Source: Chondrilla cf. caribensis (lineage: Eukaryota > Porifera > Demospongiae > Chondrillida > Chondrillidae). Taken from it: a stretch of 64,000 nucleotides of DNA. The first letter of the stretch is position 1. Each line of letters starts with the position of its first letter. Shown piece after piece: positions 23,477 through 63,060 of this stretch. The position numbers and the translations under genes are program-made. The stretch is from the NCBI GenBank assembly GCA_964020155.1, contig OZ026563.1, positions 3,313,440 to 3,377,439 of the forward strand. Direction: 5' to 3'. The notes under the pieces are model-generated. The model worked only from the letters and a program-made list of their open reading frames with translations, did no database searches and was not told where the DNA came from.

Positions 23477-23633
23477 ATGTCTTGGCCAGCACTATGACCA
23501 TGACGAATCCAGCAATGAGAAGGTTAATTTCCACTTTGTGGAACCTGTTACTAACAACTCTTACTTCTGTTTCAAATAGTTCCGAGTTGCCTTGTTCCGT
23601 CTCAGGTTCATGCTTATATATATTGTCCATTGC
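23477..23633 (-). CDS. Diverged duplicate of the exchanger's first coding exon
   Basis: Encodes HEPETEQ..ELFETEVRVV, then NRFHKVEINLLIAGF and VIVLAKT, closely matching the end of exon 1 at 22312-22078. It keeps the same donor (ACAT|GTAAGTC) in the same phase. It lacks the signal-peptide segment. Instead it is preceded by a good acceptor (TATTGCAG| at 23634) and starts with an in-frame ATG (QAMDNIYK). Intron sequence past the donor is duplicated as well (AATTCTAACAGACTTAC on the plus strand). It could be an alternative exon spliced to exon 2 at 21442, or a relic of a tandem duplication. Frame and splice sites are intact. Confidence 0.6.
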
Positions 23634-23639
23634 CTGCAA

Positions 23640-24101
23640 TAATTATGTTCAGTTCATGGTCTGCATATGTAGCTATATTTTTATAAGGATGGTCCACATT
23701 TTAGATACTATGCATAATCAACATTGATGTCATGCATAGATAATAATGTTAGTAGACAATTAGCATATCCCTAGGCCTACATATATATATAATGGTAATA
23801 TAATATATTGACAATCCCTCAAACAGTACTACATATTATAGTCTAAGATTAAATTTTTGTAATGGATCCGGAACTAGCATAATAGAAAGGCACTTCCAAT
23901 ATTATAATTGTAGCATGTCATATATCTACATTATAATCAATCACATATATCAATAAATTATATTTATTTAATATAGATTACAACACACTGATAACATTAT
24001 ATTATATAATATCTTGAATTATTGAGTACAAAATAGCTAGAATTATTATACAAGCACGATAATAATAATAAGATAATGCATGACATCAAGTAACCTTGTC
24101 A
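23640..24101. other. AT-rich intergenic spacer
   Basis: No ORF, RNA gene or inverted repeat I can support. It holds the 3' flank of the kelch gene that ends at 24102. Confidence 0.5.
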
Positions 24102-27100
24102 TTACATACAAAATTGGTACATGTCAATTGACCTCCGTTCCGCAGAAAGACCAATCTTTTGATATATTGGAAAAATGCTAAGTAGAAATACTAAGCAAAA
24201 AGTGAGAACTAAATTATTAAGAACATATTTAATAATCAGTTTGTCCTTTGGAAGCTGGTTTAAGTGCAGTCTTAAATCGGTGAAAAAATATGATATCACA
24301 TTAAATAATAGTGTTAATACAAGAGAAATGATGGTTGTAAGACCCAATCTTTGTATGACATTATTTAGTACACCAACAGCTTCCAAAATATCACTGTCTG
24401 GGTCATAGAAAGCAAACAGACTGACACAAGGTTGAGCTCTTATTTCTCCAGTCAGCACCCACTCTTGGCGCAACTCATCGAACATGTAACATTTCTTACA
24501 ATTCCAAATTGATGTGGGAATGCGACCACCCACTGCTAACAACTGACCGTTGAAGTTCACCAGCGCTGATCCTCCATTGGGTAGCAATGGGAACCTTGAC
24601 CATTCTAAGCTACTTTCTTGCACAGGACTACTACTCGATTTGGAAGCTTTGTGGTGCAGTTCTTCTAGAGGCAATGAAAACACTTCCTGGTCCCTTTTGG
24701 ACGGTACCACAGGGAATTGTAGTATATAGCTGAGATCTCGATCAGCACCAACTATCAATTGATCATTAACTACCACTAACTGTGGATGTGTGGTTCTCTC
24801 AGGTAATGGGCCCACTTCAATCCAAACCTGGTTGCTAATACGCTGGGACAAATCTAAGATTTCGATTGTTGACACTGGTTTGCTTTTACACCCCAGACCT
24901 CCTGCCACAACCAGATAATCCCCTATCCCTATGGCTCCAGGAAGTTTGCGTGCTTGATTCATATTCGGTAGGGTCGTCCATTCAGCCAATTTCAGATCAA
25001 AGCGGTGTACTTCCTTAGAATACTTGCCACTGTTTCTGCCCTTGTTATACTCCCCTCCAATGTAACACAGGTAATTGCTACAACTAGCTAGTGTAAAATC
25101 ATAGCTTTCTTTTTGAGAAGTTGGCACAGGGACTATTTCGAGCTCATAATTTCGGTCTATTTTAAAAATCATGTGCTTTTTGCGATTAGAAGGATAGTAT
25201 CCACCACAGAACAGTAGTCCTTGTACTTTGGCCACAGTAGTACAAACAAAACCTCGAGGAAGCCATCTTGCAACCTTCCAGTTTTTCTTTGATAATTTTA
25301 GCAATTCCTGTCAGTGCGTAAGAATAATATTATTACATACAAATTTCTCCCAACTCATGCAAACACATGCACATGCATAGGTAATTGTATATTAATCTTT
25401 TCTGAATCAGTCAAGAGCATATCTATTGAGCTTGCTTATACTTCATTTTGGCTTAGTGCATAATATTCATAGTACATTTAGCCTGTCTTGCAATGTGTAG
25501 TTCCAAATTTGTATATAAATTATAACATCCGACTGAAGTAATATGCTATTGTCACACTAGTTGCGTGTAGCCCGGACCATCCCTGTCTCCAATTCTAAAA
25601 TAGGGACTTTGTTATCATCAGACTGCAGAAAGTCCTTGGTGCATAAAAACATACTGACATTGGATGTGGTGTCTTTCCAATATAGAAGTGTAATTGACAA
25701 TCATTAGGGATGTCGCCGCATAATTTTGGACTTGTTTTTGATGCAAATAACCAACAAGACTCTGCTGAAAGGAATATTATTCTTCTCACTACCTGTTGTA
25801 CATGAGTAGATTTCCCACCCATAATGATAAAATGTGATAAAATTGCAATTGGTCATTGTTAACTCCACCTCCCACTATAGAAATGGGTGTGGTCAGCCAC
25901 ACCCTTTCTTGCCAAGACAAAGTCTCAATTTCAAAATTACAGATGTGAAAGGCTCTGAGCTACACAAGACTAGTACACAATGACAGTCGTAATTGATTAA
26001 GGTTATGTACAGTGAATTTGCGTTAATCCACCACAATTCGTTTTGTAAGAATACAGTGGATTAATGAGTTTGGCTGATTAACTGGATATTTATTGGTAAT
26101 TGTACATTATATTGGTACTGAGAAATTGTAGTGGATTAAAAAATTTGGCGGATAAAGTGGCATTGGATAAACGAGAATTCCCTGTGTTTACCCTCTCATA
26201 ATGAAGTGAGGCTTATTTTAGGTTGCAGAAAACTCAGAAGACTTCAGTGAGCCGCACTAAAGGTTACAATTGCAATAAATGCTGTCCAGAAAAAACAGTA
26301 AGAGAAGAGAAGTGATAGGTGAACTTATGATGCAAAATGAAGAAATTGACACATTTTACCATATTAAGGTCCCTTTTCACCTTGTGCATACATTTGCAGG
26401 TTGCCGGATTACATTGGCATACATACATCATACAAACTTATCTTTGCCATAAGCTGGCATGAAACACATGTATACATACTTCAATGCCATGAAATACAGG
26501 TCTTTTAGCTTCCAGCTGTGTTTGGTCACAGAAGTTTGTAAGATTAACTACATGTATTGAACTTACATTTCTTAACATTTTGTTTTCATTTTTCAACTTT
26601 GGACACTCTTCGCATTGACCTTCTTTTCCTTTCTCCGAACCTTTCTATGAAAGGAAGAGTCAGTATATACAGTTATAACGTACCCAATGCAGTAAACCCT
26701 GACTCGTGCATGGGAACACCACCTGTATCTCCGATATGGTCTCCGAAAAACTATAATACGCTACAAGAAGCTTAGTAACTTTGGACTATGTAGTACAATC
26801 TCCTCTAGATAATATTAGTGTGCACGTGCATGGTCTTTCATTACACAGTTGTCTCTCGAATACCATTTAATCTATAGTAACAAAAACTACCCTAGACCTT
26901 GTGGCCAGTACAAGTATATAGTTTGGAGTGTCTATTAGTAGCTACACTAACCATGAATGCGTCGAAAATAACCAAATCGTTGCATCGAACCATAGAGTCT
27001 ATGATCGAACCTACCAGCAAAGATCGCTTTCGCAATCTCAAAAACTCGTGTTCATGTTTCAGCCTGGCATAGGCAGCTGGATCCGGAAAATCATGCATAT

Positions 27101-27125
27101 TATATTCCTTTCTCGAAGAAGCCAT
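24102..27125 (-). CDS. Kelch-repeat protein with C-terminal membrane segments (paralogue 1)
   Basis: Three exons, all in phase 0: 27125-26952, 26644-26567 and 25307-24102, giving about 485 residues. Exon 1 encodes a short helical region (LRLRKRSLLVGSIIDSM). Exon 2 has a CEEC motif and a charged coil (GQCEECPKLKNENK). Exon 3 holds the kelch blades, with GG pairs at GLLFCGGYY, YLCYIGGEY, YLVVAGGLG, QLIVGADRD and QLLAVGGRI. Two hydrophobic segments follow near the C-terminus (LTTIISLVLTLLFNVISYF; LVLTFCLVFLLSIFPI), predicting a membrane-anchored beta-propeller. Exons 2 and 3 are homologous to those of the gene at 27354-30309, which lies 229 bp upstream on the same strand. Exon 1 may represent only the first helices of a CARD-like fold, or a further exon may have been missed. 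Ligand and role unknown. Confidence 0.75.
26010..26184. mobile_element. MITE family B, copy 1
   Basis: Ends CAGTGAATTTGCGTTAATCC and ATAAACGAGAATTCCCTG. The internal motif TGTACATTATATTGGTACTG is shared with the copy at 37652-37825. pogo-like CAG ends. It is intronic in kelch paralogue 1. Confidence 0.75.
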
Positions 27126-27353
27126 TTTAACATAATAGTCTATTATTAGACCAGGATTGACTTCCGCCACCGCACGCGCGGACATGCTTTAATAAATCGC
27201 GTGCGTGCTGCGAGTGTGTGTGTGTGAGGCGCTGGTTAGTGTGTGATTAGTGTAATATGTCATGAATGAATCAGTGACATCACATTAACTACGAACATAA
27301 TTATTCAATACTGAAAATAATCACATTTCCAGAATGTTCACTACATACAGGGG

Positions 27354-30309
27354 TTACCATATGTATGCTAAGAAATCAGATGAGTCTAACAGAGAAAATG
27401 CACGCCTGAATGCTATGCAGGAAATCATTATAAAGAGTAACGGAAGTATTGGTGAAAACAGCCATGCTATCATTAATAAAATAATAAACATGAAACGGTT
27501 CATGTAAGCACCATACTTTGAAAATCCTCCGCACACAAAGATCCCATTCTTAACATTGACAGCAGCAGCACCATAGCGATACTGAGGTAGTCTTGATACA
27601 GATCTCCACTCACATGGTGGATGTAGCACACTCACTTCACTTCTGGCAAACTGAAGATCATGCCTTGCATATCCACCAATGGCTATAAGATGGTTATTGT
27701 ATGTTGCCATAGTTGCAGATGCATAGGGTAAAGATAATTTCGATTTCCAGCTGCGTAAGGATATATCTTTCGGATCACCAAGCAGGGTGTCTACTGGAAT
27801 GGAGTAGAGTTTAGTGAGGTCTTCATAATCCTGGTTCGCCTCAATGCATCCAATTCGGTCACCACCAAGGTACAAATGGTCAGTATTCACTACGACCTGA
27901 GGATAGACCATCTTGTGCCAGTGCTTAACCTCCCACCACACTGGACAGGGACTGGATGTGTCGATAACTTCAATGGAACAGGATTTCTTTTGTTCCACCC
28001 CTCCTGCGACAACAATGTGCGTCTTTATCCCCACGACTCCTGGGTACTCGCGAGGCTGGTTGAGGTTTGGGAGATTAGACTTCCATTTCTCAACGTCATA
28101 GAGGTACACCCAATCGGACATACATGTATTTCTAAGTGAGATCCTTTTTGTCCAACTGGTATACTTTCCTCCAACAAGATAAAGCTGATTGCAACATGAT
28201 GCTAATCCAAAGTGGCAAGTTGGATGAGGGGTTGAGGGAAGTTTGGACCAATGCTTACAATCTTTCTCGAGTACTCTGACATCAGAGTTGCATCCGAACC
28301 GTCCAGTATATCCACCTCCAACGTAGAGCCTGTTATCCACCTCCACGGCACTGAGACAAGCCATGCCCCACAGAAGATGAATGCTCTCACTCCATTCCTT
28401 TCTTTCCAAATATGACTACAATTGCAATAAAAAGATTATCATCACAATAGCATTCAAATCTGACTCGCTATTATCATCGTCATATCAACTTTCATAAACT
28501 CAGTCTATAAGACAGTCCTGTTGCGAATAACAGCAAGTCAAGATCTTGTGAGCAGGTGCGTTTACTCATGTAAACATGCCCAACAGGGGCCAGTGCCTGT
28601 ATAAACAGTCAGTTTCCTATACGGGGTGGATACCCAGTCAAATTATGAAATACACCTCTGTCATACATGTTTTTACATTTTTATGTCGATAAAAACAGCC
28701 ACTTGGACAGCCACTTGATTATTTCAGCCAGCAATGAGATCCTATTAGTGACAGCTACTGACAATACTGGATGTATTGTAGACAATGCGAGGCTCCGATG
28801 TAGTCATATCAATTTTAGTTCACGAATCAGTAATAACAGCAATCAAACTAGACTAGGTACGTACATATAAATATAAAAGAAACTAAGAAAAAATTAAAAC
28901 TTCACAGAAATATTCAGGAGTGATCACAGAAGGGGGAGACCATACAGCTAGTCTAATACTAAGACCTTCGTTATTGCGGGAATTATTAAATGTAAAAAAA
29001 TGCACCACTCCCAAAGCAAAGACTCCAATTCTGTGACTGTCACATTACCACTATGAATACATTTGTTTCAGTTGCTTCTATTTGTCAGACTTTACTGACC
29101 CCATACTTATAGGAATATTGCATTTGCTCTACGCAGAGCCTTGCCAATATTACCTATATTTGATACATTGATACATTCACGTACTTGCTTCAGAAGTGAA
29201 TTTTTCTTCAATTGTTCCTCGCATTCACTGCATACAACTACATCCTTCACTTCATTCTATCATTAAAAAAAGATTGATATCATAAAAATGCAATGAATTC
29301 AATTCACTAGCAATTACCATATAGTGAAAAATTTTCGCAGGACAAAATTTTTGTGGATGGCTCCAAAAATGAAAATTTGCAGATAAAATTTTCACGGATG
29401 CTTGCAACAGTCCCATGATGGAACAATGAGAACGCCTAATTTGTAGAAAATTTGTAGATAACATTTTGGCAGATATTAGGCCAACCGCAAAATCCACAAA
29501 AATTTCGTCCCACAAAAATTTCCCTCTACACAGTATTCACCATGCAACAGTATTATGCAATAATACATCAAGTATACACAGGAGTGAAAACTATACCTGT
29601 TCTAATGCATCAACTTCTTCTCGTAGTGTTTTGGTCTCATCCAACAGTTGAATATACTCGAGCTCACTACTAACCTGGTCCTCTGATGTTCCCTATATCA
29701 TACACAAGATATTAGATATCAAAGACTCTCTAACTTATATTAACAAAAAATATACATGCAGTACAGATACTGGTAAATATTGTAAGTAAAGAGGCATTAA
29801 GAGACTTATTATCCTGTACATGATCAACTTACACGATCGTCGTCAAAAGATTCTTTAGATCCAAAATTCTCATTTCGACCAGGCACATAGTCTCTTGATT
29901 TCTCAGAATCTGGGGTTTCTATCGATGGTGTGTGATGGCGTGGTGGTAATTCGGAAGACTTATTCAGAGCAGATTTGAGAGTCTTGCTGAAATCTCGAAC
30001 AGCAGGCGGTAAGTGCTTATTATCTGGATTATCCATTATATCGCACAATTTCAAGAGACTTTCTTCATCAGTTCGGCTAGAATACAAATGGTCGAACAAC
30101 AAGTCGTTCGCTTCCTTTCCAGAGACATAGCGACTGTTGATCCGCTGTTTCAACTCGAAATCAATAATGTCGTTTTTGAAAAGGTGAGAAACAAGGTCCT
30201 TCAACGGTAAATCGAGGAATTCTTCGTGAAGTGACTGTAGTATACGTCGTACAGAACTAGTTCGAATATTTCTCCTACGAACTGACTCCCCAGTACTACT
30301 AGTAGCCAT
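27354..30309 (-). CDS. CARD-like / coiled-coil / kelch / transmembrane protein (paralogue 2)
   Basis: Four exons, all phase 0: 30309-29833, 29692-29597, 29256-29185, 28415-27354; about 568 residues. Residues about 18-110 form a helical death-fold, CARD-like region (RILQSLHEEFLDLPLKDLV, HLFKNDIID, KEANDLLFDHL, HLPPAVRDFSKTL). Exon 2 is a coiled coil (LDETKTLREEVDALEQ). Exon 3 carries CSEC and a second coil. Exon 4 holds kelch blades (LYVGGGYTG, LYLVGGKYT, IVVAGGVEQ, LIAIGGYAR, IFVCGGFSK). A strong hydrophobic segment lies at about residues 522-551, with a basic/aromatic tail. CARDs mediate homotypic assembly of signalling complexes, so a membrane-anchored adaptor or receptor is inferred. A longer reading frame upstream of the chosen ATG runs into a palindrome and is probably not coding. 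The CARD call rests on pattern, not on a search. Confidence 0.75.
29320..29535. mobile_element. Probable MITE in an intron of the CARD-kelch gene
   Basis: Left end TATAGTGAAAAATTTTCGC with GGACAAAATTTTTGTGG; right end CCACAAAAATTTCGTCCC with TTTCCCTCTACACAGTA. The halves are loosely inverted and rich in AAAATTTT. Confidence 0.5.
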
Positions 30310-30357
30310 CTTATCTAGACTGCGATTATACAAGGGCGTGGCTATAACCATAGATAA

Positions 30358-30425
30358 TACTATAACCATAGACACTCTAAACTACGTAACCGGTTACGTA
30401 GTTTAGAGTGTCTATGGTTATAGTA
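30358..30425. repeat. Perfect 68-bp palindrome at the 5' edge of the CARD-kelch gene
   Basis: 34-bp arms meet at AACC|GGTT (30391/30392). The outer TATAACCATAGATAAT motif recurs on both sides. The left arm ends 49 bp from the proposed ATG at 30309, so it would lie in the promoter or 5' UTR. Confidence 0.85.
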
Positions 30426-30462
30426 TAACCATAGATAATGCTATAACATATGTGCTGTATAG

Positions 30463-30531
30463 TCTGGCGTACCCGACCCTTGATCCTCCATTTTATTTTG
30501 TTGGAGCGGATCGAGGGTCGGCTACGCCAAA
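30463..30531. mobile_element. Short foldback repeat, family A, copy 2
   Basis: Ends TCTGGCGTACCCGACCC and GGGTCGGCTACGCCAAA around CCATTTTATTTTGTTGG. This is the inverse orientation of the copy at 6336-6401. Confidence 0.65.
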
Positions 30532-30574
30532 CTACATACTGTACGTATACTACGTATGTCTTATGCTAGTTGTG

Positions 30575-31960
30575 AACGGGCTACCCAGTGTCCACATCCA
30601 ACACAAATGTTGATGCATGCAAACCCTCTTGAATGTGCTATACACCTCATGGAAATAATGTCAAATTTTATCACTAATCGCCACAGCCACTGTGATGTCC
30701 ATGTGATGCATCATGGCACAAAATACTGATGCATTTACACCCTCTCGGAGTTGGTACAGACCTAGTGGTGACCAACAAGATGCTTTTGTTCACCAATCAT
30801 AAAAGCTATCCTGTGTTCATTTATACACAATAATATAATACTTATGTGGCGTACAGACATTAACCGTATATGTTAATGTATCATGTGTGCTTGTACTTAG
30901 TTATGCATGGGTGATTTTTGTATCTCGCGCTGTATGTCACGTGCTAACATATATCACATACACGCATGCGTACACAACAGACACGTGGAGCCTCGTGATA
31001 GAGTGTAGACTTAGTTGGTTAGAGTGAATGATCTGCTAGTTATTGAAGTTTGTCCATTTTTGTCGTTACATCTTTGGAAGTGGCTTCTACATTTCCAGCG
31101 GAGATTACCACACCGCCACACTTATACCTTAGTATGTACATTCCAATATGGAGGTGCTATAATAGACCTTGGTGACTGGCCAGGTGATTTCACATTTTGT
31201 TGCAGGTCACCACAGGCTGCTCCATATTCAACTTATCAACAAATCTTTGATGCATGCACACCCTACTGGGTGTGCTATAGGCTTCATGCATGGTGACAAG
31301 CCAAAATTGTCAAATTTTATTGCTTGTCACCATACACGGGCACTCTGGTGTCCATGTGATGCATCATACCACAAAATTGATATAAATGCATGCACATCCT
31401 CCTGGAGGTAGGATAAACCTATAGCTAGTGGTGACAAAAGATGTTCTTTTTGCCATCACAAAGGCTTCTCAGTGTCCATATGATACATATAATATTGATA
31501 AATGATACTTCTGTATGTGCCTTCCAATATGCATGGAGGTGCTGCGGCGGAGAGGGTGTGTTCGTCCACTCAACGCACAAAACGTATTGATCAAACAATG
31601 AGTAACAAAGGACAGGAATTATTCAAGAACTCGAGAAACTGCTACAAAAACCTTTCTATACTCCTAAATCACTCACTAACTAACTAACAGACACACATAG
31701 TAACCCTATGCTAAAACAAGATACAGATAATCAATAATGTCCTTGACAGGATGTGCACAGAATACAAATTAATGTTTAACATATACTAACATATACATGG
31801 GACAGTCCACCACAGTGCTACATTATATTATTATATATATATATTGACCACTTGCATGATGACTGCAGCTGGCCAGACCGGTATAATTTCAATTTTTGTT
31901 GCTGCATGGTCACCACGAGCTGCCCAGTGTTCACATTCTACTTATCAACACTCTTGCTGA
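30575..31960. repeat. Diverged, loosely tandem intergenic repeats
   Basis: Recurring phrases include GCATGCACACCCT, GTGTGCTATA, GTCCATGTGATGCATCAT, GTCAAATTTTAT and CACCA(C/T)..GCTGCCCAGTGT. They occur two to four times between the laminin end and the CARD-kelch start. The ORFs here (for example 31015-31296) contain these phrases and look non-coding. I see no gene. Confidence 0.55.
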
Positions 31961-32051
31961 CATTATTTTTTTAATTCCATAGCTATAATATTATTATAAT
32001 ATTAATATTATGTATAGTACATGTAATCAACTATACTTCCAGATCTCTAGA

Positions 32052-32055
<4 letters not shown>

Positions 32056-32086
<31 letters not shown>
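32056..32086. repeat. (TA)n microsatellite
   Basis: About 30 bp of TA in an AT-rich region 3' of the laminin gene. Confidence 0.85.
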
Positions 32087-32091
<5 letters not shown>

Positions 32092-32410
32092 TACAGTAAT
32101 TGTAATATTATATTGATTTTATAATAATTATTATAATATATAATAATAGTATTGATATCATATATATAATGCATGAATCTGAATAAAAAAGTATACAGAA
32201 AACAACTGTTACTTTGTCAGAGTGAATATTAATAATATCATCTCAGCAACAATACTACTGAAAGATACAGTACAAGAAACAGGTGAATATGTATACCTAA
32301 TTTACAGGGTACAGCTATTCGGTGATTATAATCAAGAACACTCAATGCATGCACTGTTTGATGAAGAATGTATTGATTGTGAAACATGTATAACAAAAAG
32401 TGACGTGGTA

Positions 32411-47962
<15,552 letters not shown>

Positions 47963-48985
47963 GCCTCCCCAGTATAGATGTCGTGATCTCAGGTTGTCTG
48001 TGGCGAAGAACAGAACTGAATACGCTTGATCACGACACGACTCACTGTTACTCACATGTTATTGCGTTATGCACGTCTGAAAATACGTCAAATAAGTACA
48101 CACAGTATGAACACTAAAACACACGGTCACCCCAAGTAGACGGTCTAATAGCATACATTAAACGTGGCATGGATACAATACACTAGAATGGTGATTTCAC
48201 GACTTTAGTTCTACTGTACCAAAGGGCTTACTAAAAAGTTCTAGTCTTTCAGGTACTGTGGCCTATTCGCACACAGTCATTATCTAGTACTTTCAAACTG
48301 CTGCAGGAACTCACCTTCGTGCGCTCTTGCAAGGGGCGTTGTCTGCAACAAGACTAGCGGGGCGTTTCGGTCGGTGAAAACAAAACGCGTTTTTGCTCAA
48401 ACGACTGCGTCTTCGCCATCTTAGGCGAATACCTGGAATGCCTACTTGCCATACTGATCAGAAAGTCCAAGATAATCAGTGATCAATTGGCTGAGCTAAC
48501 CATGTGTGAGCAGTAGAAATGAATCGAATTAACTAATTGTCATAAACAGATATACGTATTATATGCATAACTAAAATTATACAGTACATACATACATAAT
48601 TATGCATACAATAACCTACAGTATCTACTATGTCCCGCTCAACTCAACTGCAACTTTGGAATTCAAACGAATCCCTACAACAATTAACATTGTACATTAT
48701 TAATTTTTAGCATTTTTCTAATTTCAACTTCACCATTAATTGATATTGATTTCATATAACAAATTAAATAATACACAATAATGGTAGTCAATTGGCAAAT
48801 TAAACAACTACAATAATCATAAATAGCAGCAATGGCAAGCCGTGGATGCATGTACATGCGTAAAAAGGTTCATGCCAGGAGTGTGTCCTCCGATCTATGT
48901 GTGTGTTGTATGTGTACAGATTAAATAAGGAATTAGGGCAAATTAACCCGATGAAACAGAATTAGCAGCAGTTGAGGATGCGTCG
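47963..48985. other. Spacer between the Hsp40 3' end and the laminin 5' end
   Basis: Holds the laminin promoter/5' UTR side and the Hsp40 3' flank, as both genes are on the minus strand. Short runs of TACATACATA are present. No gene, RNA or strong inverted repeat is seen. Confidence 0.5.
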
Positions 48986-58659
<9,674 letters not shown>

Positions 58660-58868
58660 TTTACTTCAGGTTCTTCTATCGTCAAGCCGTATTGCCTACG
58701 TGTGCGCGGCTTTATATAGGGATTTGGTCCTTCCGCCGAGAAAAGCCGCCAATTCACTCGAATGTTCTAGTCCTTCACGTGGAACGGTTGAAGAGTAAAA
58801 CCCTATCATTACTAATAAGCGCCGCGCTAAGGGATTTACCTAGGGAAATTCCACCTATTCTGCTCGCA
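58660..58868. promoter_or_regulatory. Bidirectional promoter region between Hsp40 and the Death/CAP-Gly/KH gene
   Basis: Only 209 bp separate the two divergent start codons. On the minus strand a TATA box, CTATATAAAG (58710-58719), lies about 50 bp before the Hsp40 ATG. Upstream of it, GAATGTTCTAG (58760-58770) fits alternating GAA/TTC heat-shock-element pentamers, and CACGTG (58776-58781) is an E-box. No TATA is evident for the plus-strand gene. Shared or heat-inducible regulation is inferred. Confidence 0.6.
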
Positions 58869-61890
<3,022 letters not shown>

Positions 61891-62295
61891 ACTTTGCATG
61901 CAGATGAGCAGTAGATGTTCCATAGATTACTAACTTGAGAAATACATTTTTTTATTCCTATCCAGTGGCACATGAAAATTGATGTTTTTGTACAGTTTAT
62001 TATTAGTGATTTATTGTTTTCATTGCGACCTATGGCTTCACACAGCATGCATATTGATTTACTATGTCATTATGCTTAAAAAATTACATTATTGTGCATA
62101 TCTACGTATACTGTAATGTTATATATTATTTCATCATGTGTTGTGCATTATTTATAGGTATTTATAAATACTCGACAAAAATATTATATCTAATGACAAT
62201 ATCATATTGTTATGATTATAGTTGTGCACGAATGTCTATAAATATAAGCTTATTGCTTCCATTTTGTCCATCATGAATAAAGTTGCTGGACACAT
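61891..62295 (+). terminator. 3' UTR with candidate poly(A) signal
   Basis: AT-rich stretch after the stop codon. AATAAA at about 62276 is the clearest polyadenylation signal. The same bases could alternatively lie at the start codon of a downstream exon (62273). Confidence 0.45.
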
Positions 62296-62400
62296 TCATA
62301 TTTTTGAGTTTGAGTCGCAAAAATTCGCCGAAAAACCACGAGCACGGTGTAATTATTCCAAGAAAGATCGAGAACGACGCGTACCTGTGCGGCCGGACGG
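62273..62400 (+). CDS. Candidate first exon of the downstream Death-domain paralogue
   Basis: A TATAAATATAAG box (about 62237) sits about 35 bp before ATG 62273. The frame encodes a basic peptide (NKVAGHIHIFEFESQKFAEK...) and stops just after a good donor (GACGG|GTGAGAG). Its phase does not join directly to the Death exon at 63061, so a middle exon would be needed. It may instead be unrelated. Confidence 0.25.
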
Positions 62401-63058
62401 GTGAGAGATCAATACCAGAATCAGAAGTACAAGGCAGTTCTGAGGGTACTTGTCCGGATAGAATTCGAAAGACAAAGAAAAGCCAAATGTGTATGTTTAT
62501 TAACGCAAACTTGAGAAATCATGGAACGCCCATGGCATCAGTGACCTATTCGGGGATACTTTAAGTGCCATTAATAAAAGTAGTTCGTGCCGTATTTTAG
62601 GTACGTATTTACGTGTTGACGTCGATGCATGTGGGTGATAATCCGACTGGGTTAGCCGCACATTCAGGGATCTATCCATTTTAGTAGCTGTGTTTCCAAA
62701 TGGTTAGTCTAATGTCGGGGTGAATTAGGTATTATTAATTTTGTAAATCAACACTTGTATGGACTTGATAACTCACGATATGTTATTAATATATAGAAGC
62801 AGGTGTACTGGTGATTCATTAGTGTATGGGAGGCAACCTGCTAGGGGAGAAAGAGGAAACATGCATCATAATGTGATGTCTTTAAACTGACCCCTATGTT
62901 CTATGGATGAATTTTGTGCACCTATTTACATTCGTCCATGTAAATCACATTATGATTACTTATTGCAATGAACATTTTGTGAGTATAACGGTGATTCACC
63001 GTGATATATTGCACATTAATGCGAACTTTTTATATGTATGCCACCTTTTCTATTCACA
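62401..63058. other. Intron or spacer homologous to the first intron of the Death/CAP-Gly/KH gene
   Basis: The last 100 bp (GATTCACCGTGATATATTGC, ACATTAATGC) match 59620-59650, showing the duplication extended into the intron. No other feature is seen. Confidence 0.6.
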
Positions 63059-63060
63059 GC

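Noticed and set aside
25595..25822. Minus-strand MGGKSTHVQQ, resembling the MutS Walker A (NMGGKSTYIRQ)
   Set aside because: Only about ten residues match. The rest shows no MutS similarity and it sits in a kelch-gene intron, so it is probably chance.
31015..31411. Plus-strand ORFs between laminin and the CARD-kelch gene
   Set aside because: They consist of phrases from the diverged intergenic repeat and show no domain or splice context.
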